From positions 1 through 22,236 of the IMG/VR virus record IMGVR_UViG_3300042398_000651: a stretch of 22,236 nucleotides of DNA; one strand, given 5' to 3'. The notes under the pieces were generated by a model. The model was not told the origin of the DNA and did not search any database. It was given only the letters and a program-made list of their open reading frames with translations. Origin of the DNA: a virus. This document shows positions 21,888 through 22,236 of the stretch, one piece after another. How positions within the stretch are numbered: position 1 is the stretch's first letter; every line of letters starts with the position of its first letter. Made by a program: the position numbers and the translations under genes.

Positions 21888-22236
21888 AACTTAACTTTTT
21901 TTCGTATTCAAGGACAACGTCCCTCGCGTATAACTTATTTTTTATAGATTCTTCACTCTCACCAAATCTAAATACCAATCTTTTAACCAAATCAAAATTT
22001 ATATATTCACTTTCATTCTCCCAAGCCAAAGCAATAACATCATCAATTGAATCTTGCATTGAAAAATAATCAGACTTTTGAATTACAGAAAAAGAAATTT
22101 CATCATTTTTCAAAACTCCAACTTTTTTTATATGTAAAATATCTGGGGGTAAAGGATAACCATTAGCTGGTTTTGATTCCCAATATTCCCCCCAAATATC
22201 ATCAACTTTATCTGAAAAAATAAATTCGTAAATATT
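21874..22236 (-). CDS. Conserved-looking hypothetical protein, 5' truncated at the window edge
   Basis: The frame is open from the last base to the stop at 21874, giving 120 residues. A TTG at 22113 could serve as a start, but the upstream 41 codons are open and protein-like (DDIWGEYWESKPANGYPLPP, DILHIKKVGVL), so the gene continues outside the window. Other segments are SVIQKSDYFSMQDSIDDVIA then LAWEN, and an end helix ESIKNKLYARDVVLEYEKKL. I recall similar VGVL...DSxDxVxALAWE proteins among phages but cannot name a function. It overlaps the 318-aa gene by 14 nt, so the two are probably translationally coupled. Confidence 0.82.
   Translation of the reverse strand, partial: NIYEFIFSDKVDDIWGEYWESKPANGYPLPPDILHIKKVGVLKNDEISFSVIQKSDYFSMQDSIDDVIALAWENESEYINFDLVKRLVFRFGESEESIKNKLYARDVVLEYEKKLSYESK

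Noticed and set aside
22111-22113. TTG start giving a complete 79-aa gene at the right edge
   Set aside because: The same frame stays open and protein-like to the window end, so the gene is more likely truncated by the window.

Overview
This 22 kb window is a piece of the structural and DNA-packaging region of a T4-like (myovirus-type) tailed phage. It is very AT-rich and almost entirely coding. Four T4 head-gene homologues are recognisable on the minus strand: large terminase (gp17-like), portal (gp20-like), prohead protease (gp21-like) and major capsid protein (gp23-like), with an acidic gp22-like scaffold between protease and capsid. The host is probably a member of the Bacteroidota. Gene leaders are A-rich without visible Shine-Dalgarno sequences. 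One gene is preceded by a textbook Bacteroidota promoter (TTTG, 20-nt gap, TATCTTTG). There is a DUF4494-like small protein, and the phage carries its own ribosomal protein bS21. Host assignment is inference.

Layout, left to right. Plus strand, 1-3797: the end of an unidentified protein, a 60-aa protein, a 926-aa Cys-rich repeat protein with a beta-propeller-like centre, and a 156-aa protein with a conserved basic/Cys tail, closed by a strong terminator. A separately promoted plus-strand gene (3902-4324) follows. From 4358 to the right end the minus strand dominates. Read in transcription order from the right these are: a truncated conserved gene, a 318-aa Lys/Glu-rich protein, a 538-aa protein, terminator, terminase, a 49-aa protein, portal, a 238-aa helical protein, a 151-aa protein, protease, a DUF4494-like protein, terminator, scaffold, capsid, terminator, an HNH endonuclease, then three probable head-associated proteins (492, 296 and 511 aa) and a 23-aa micro-ORF. 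Two small plus-strand genes (6877-7086 and the bS21 gene 14537-14728) are embedded in this minus-strand block.

How the genes fit together: terminase and portal package DNA, capsid and scaffold build the prohead, and the gp21-like protease matures it. A T4-type cleavage motif, [LI]xE followed by G or A, sits near the N-terminus of the capsid protein (after E60, beside the T4 site) and also near the N-termini of several unidentified proteins here. This suggests that the unidentified proteins are packaged inside the head and trimmed by the same protease. The 296-aa protein repeats the capsid cleavage-site sequence (EATS...GSF) and contains a second site. The 511-aa candidate head protein carries a His/Cys pair resembling clan CD (caspase-fold) domains.

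Regulation: a leader motif, ATATTTATA followed by A-rich sequence, lies shortly upstream of at least seven start codons on both strands, often 11-12 nt away. It resembles the T4 late promoter (TATAAATA) and its reverse complement and is the best candidate for the phage's own late signal. Five terminator-like hairpins divide the units. I saw no tRNA, CRISPR array, integrase or origin.
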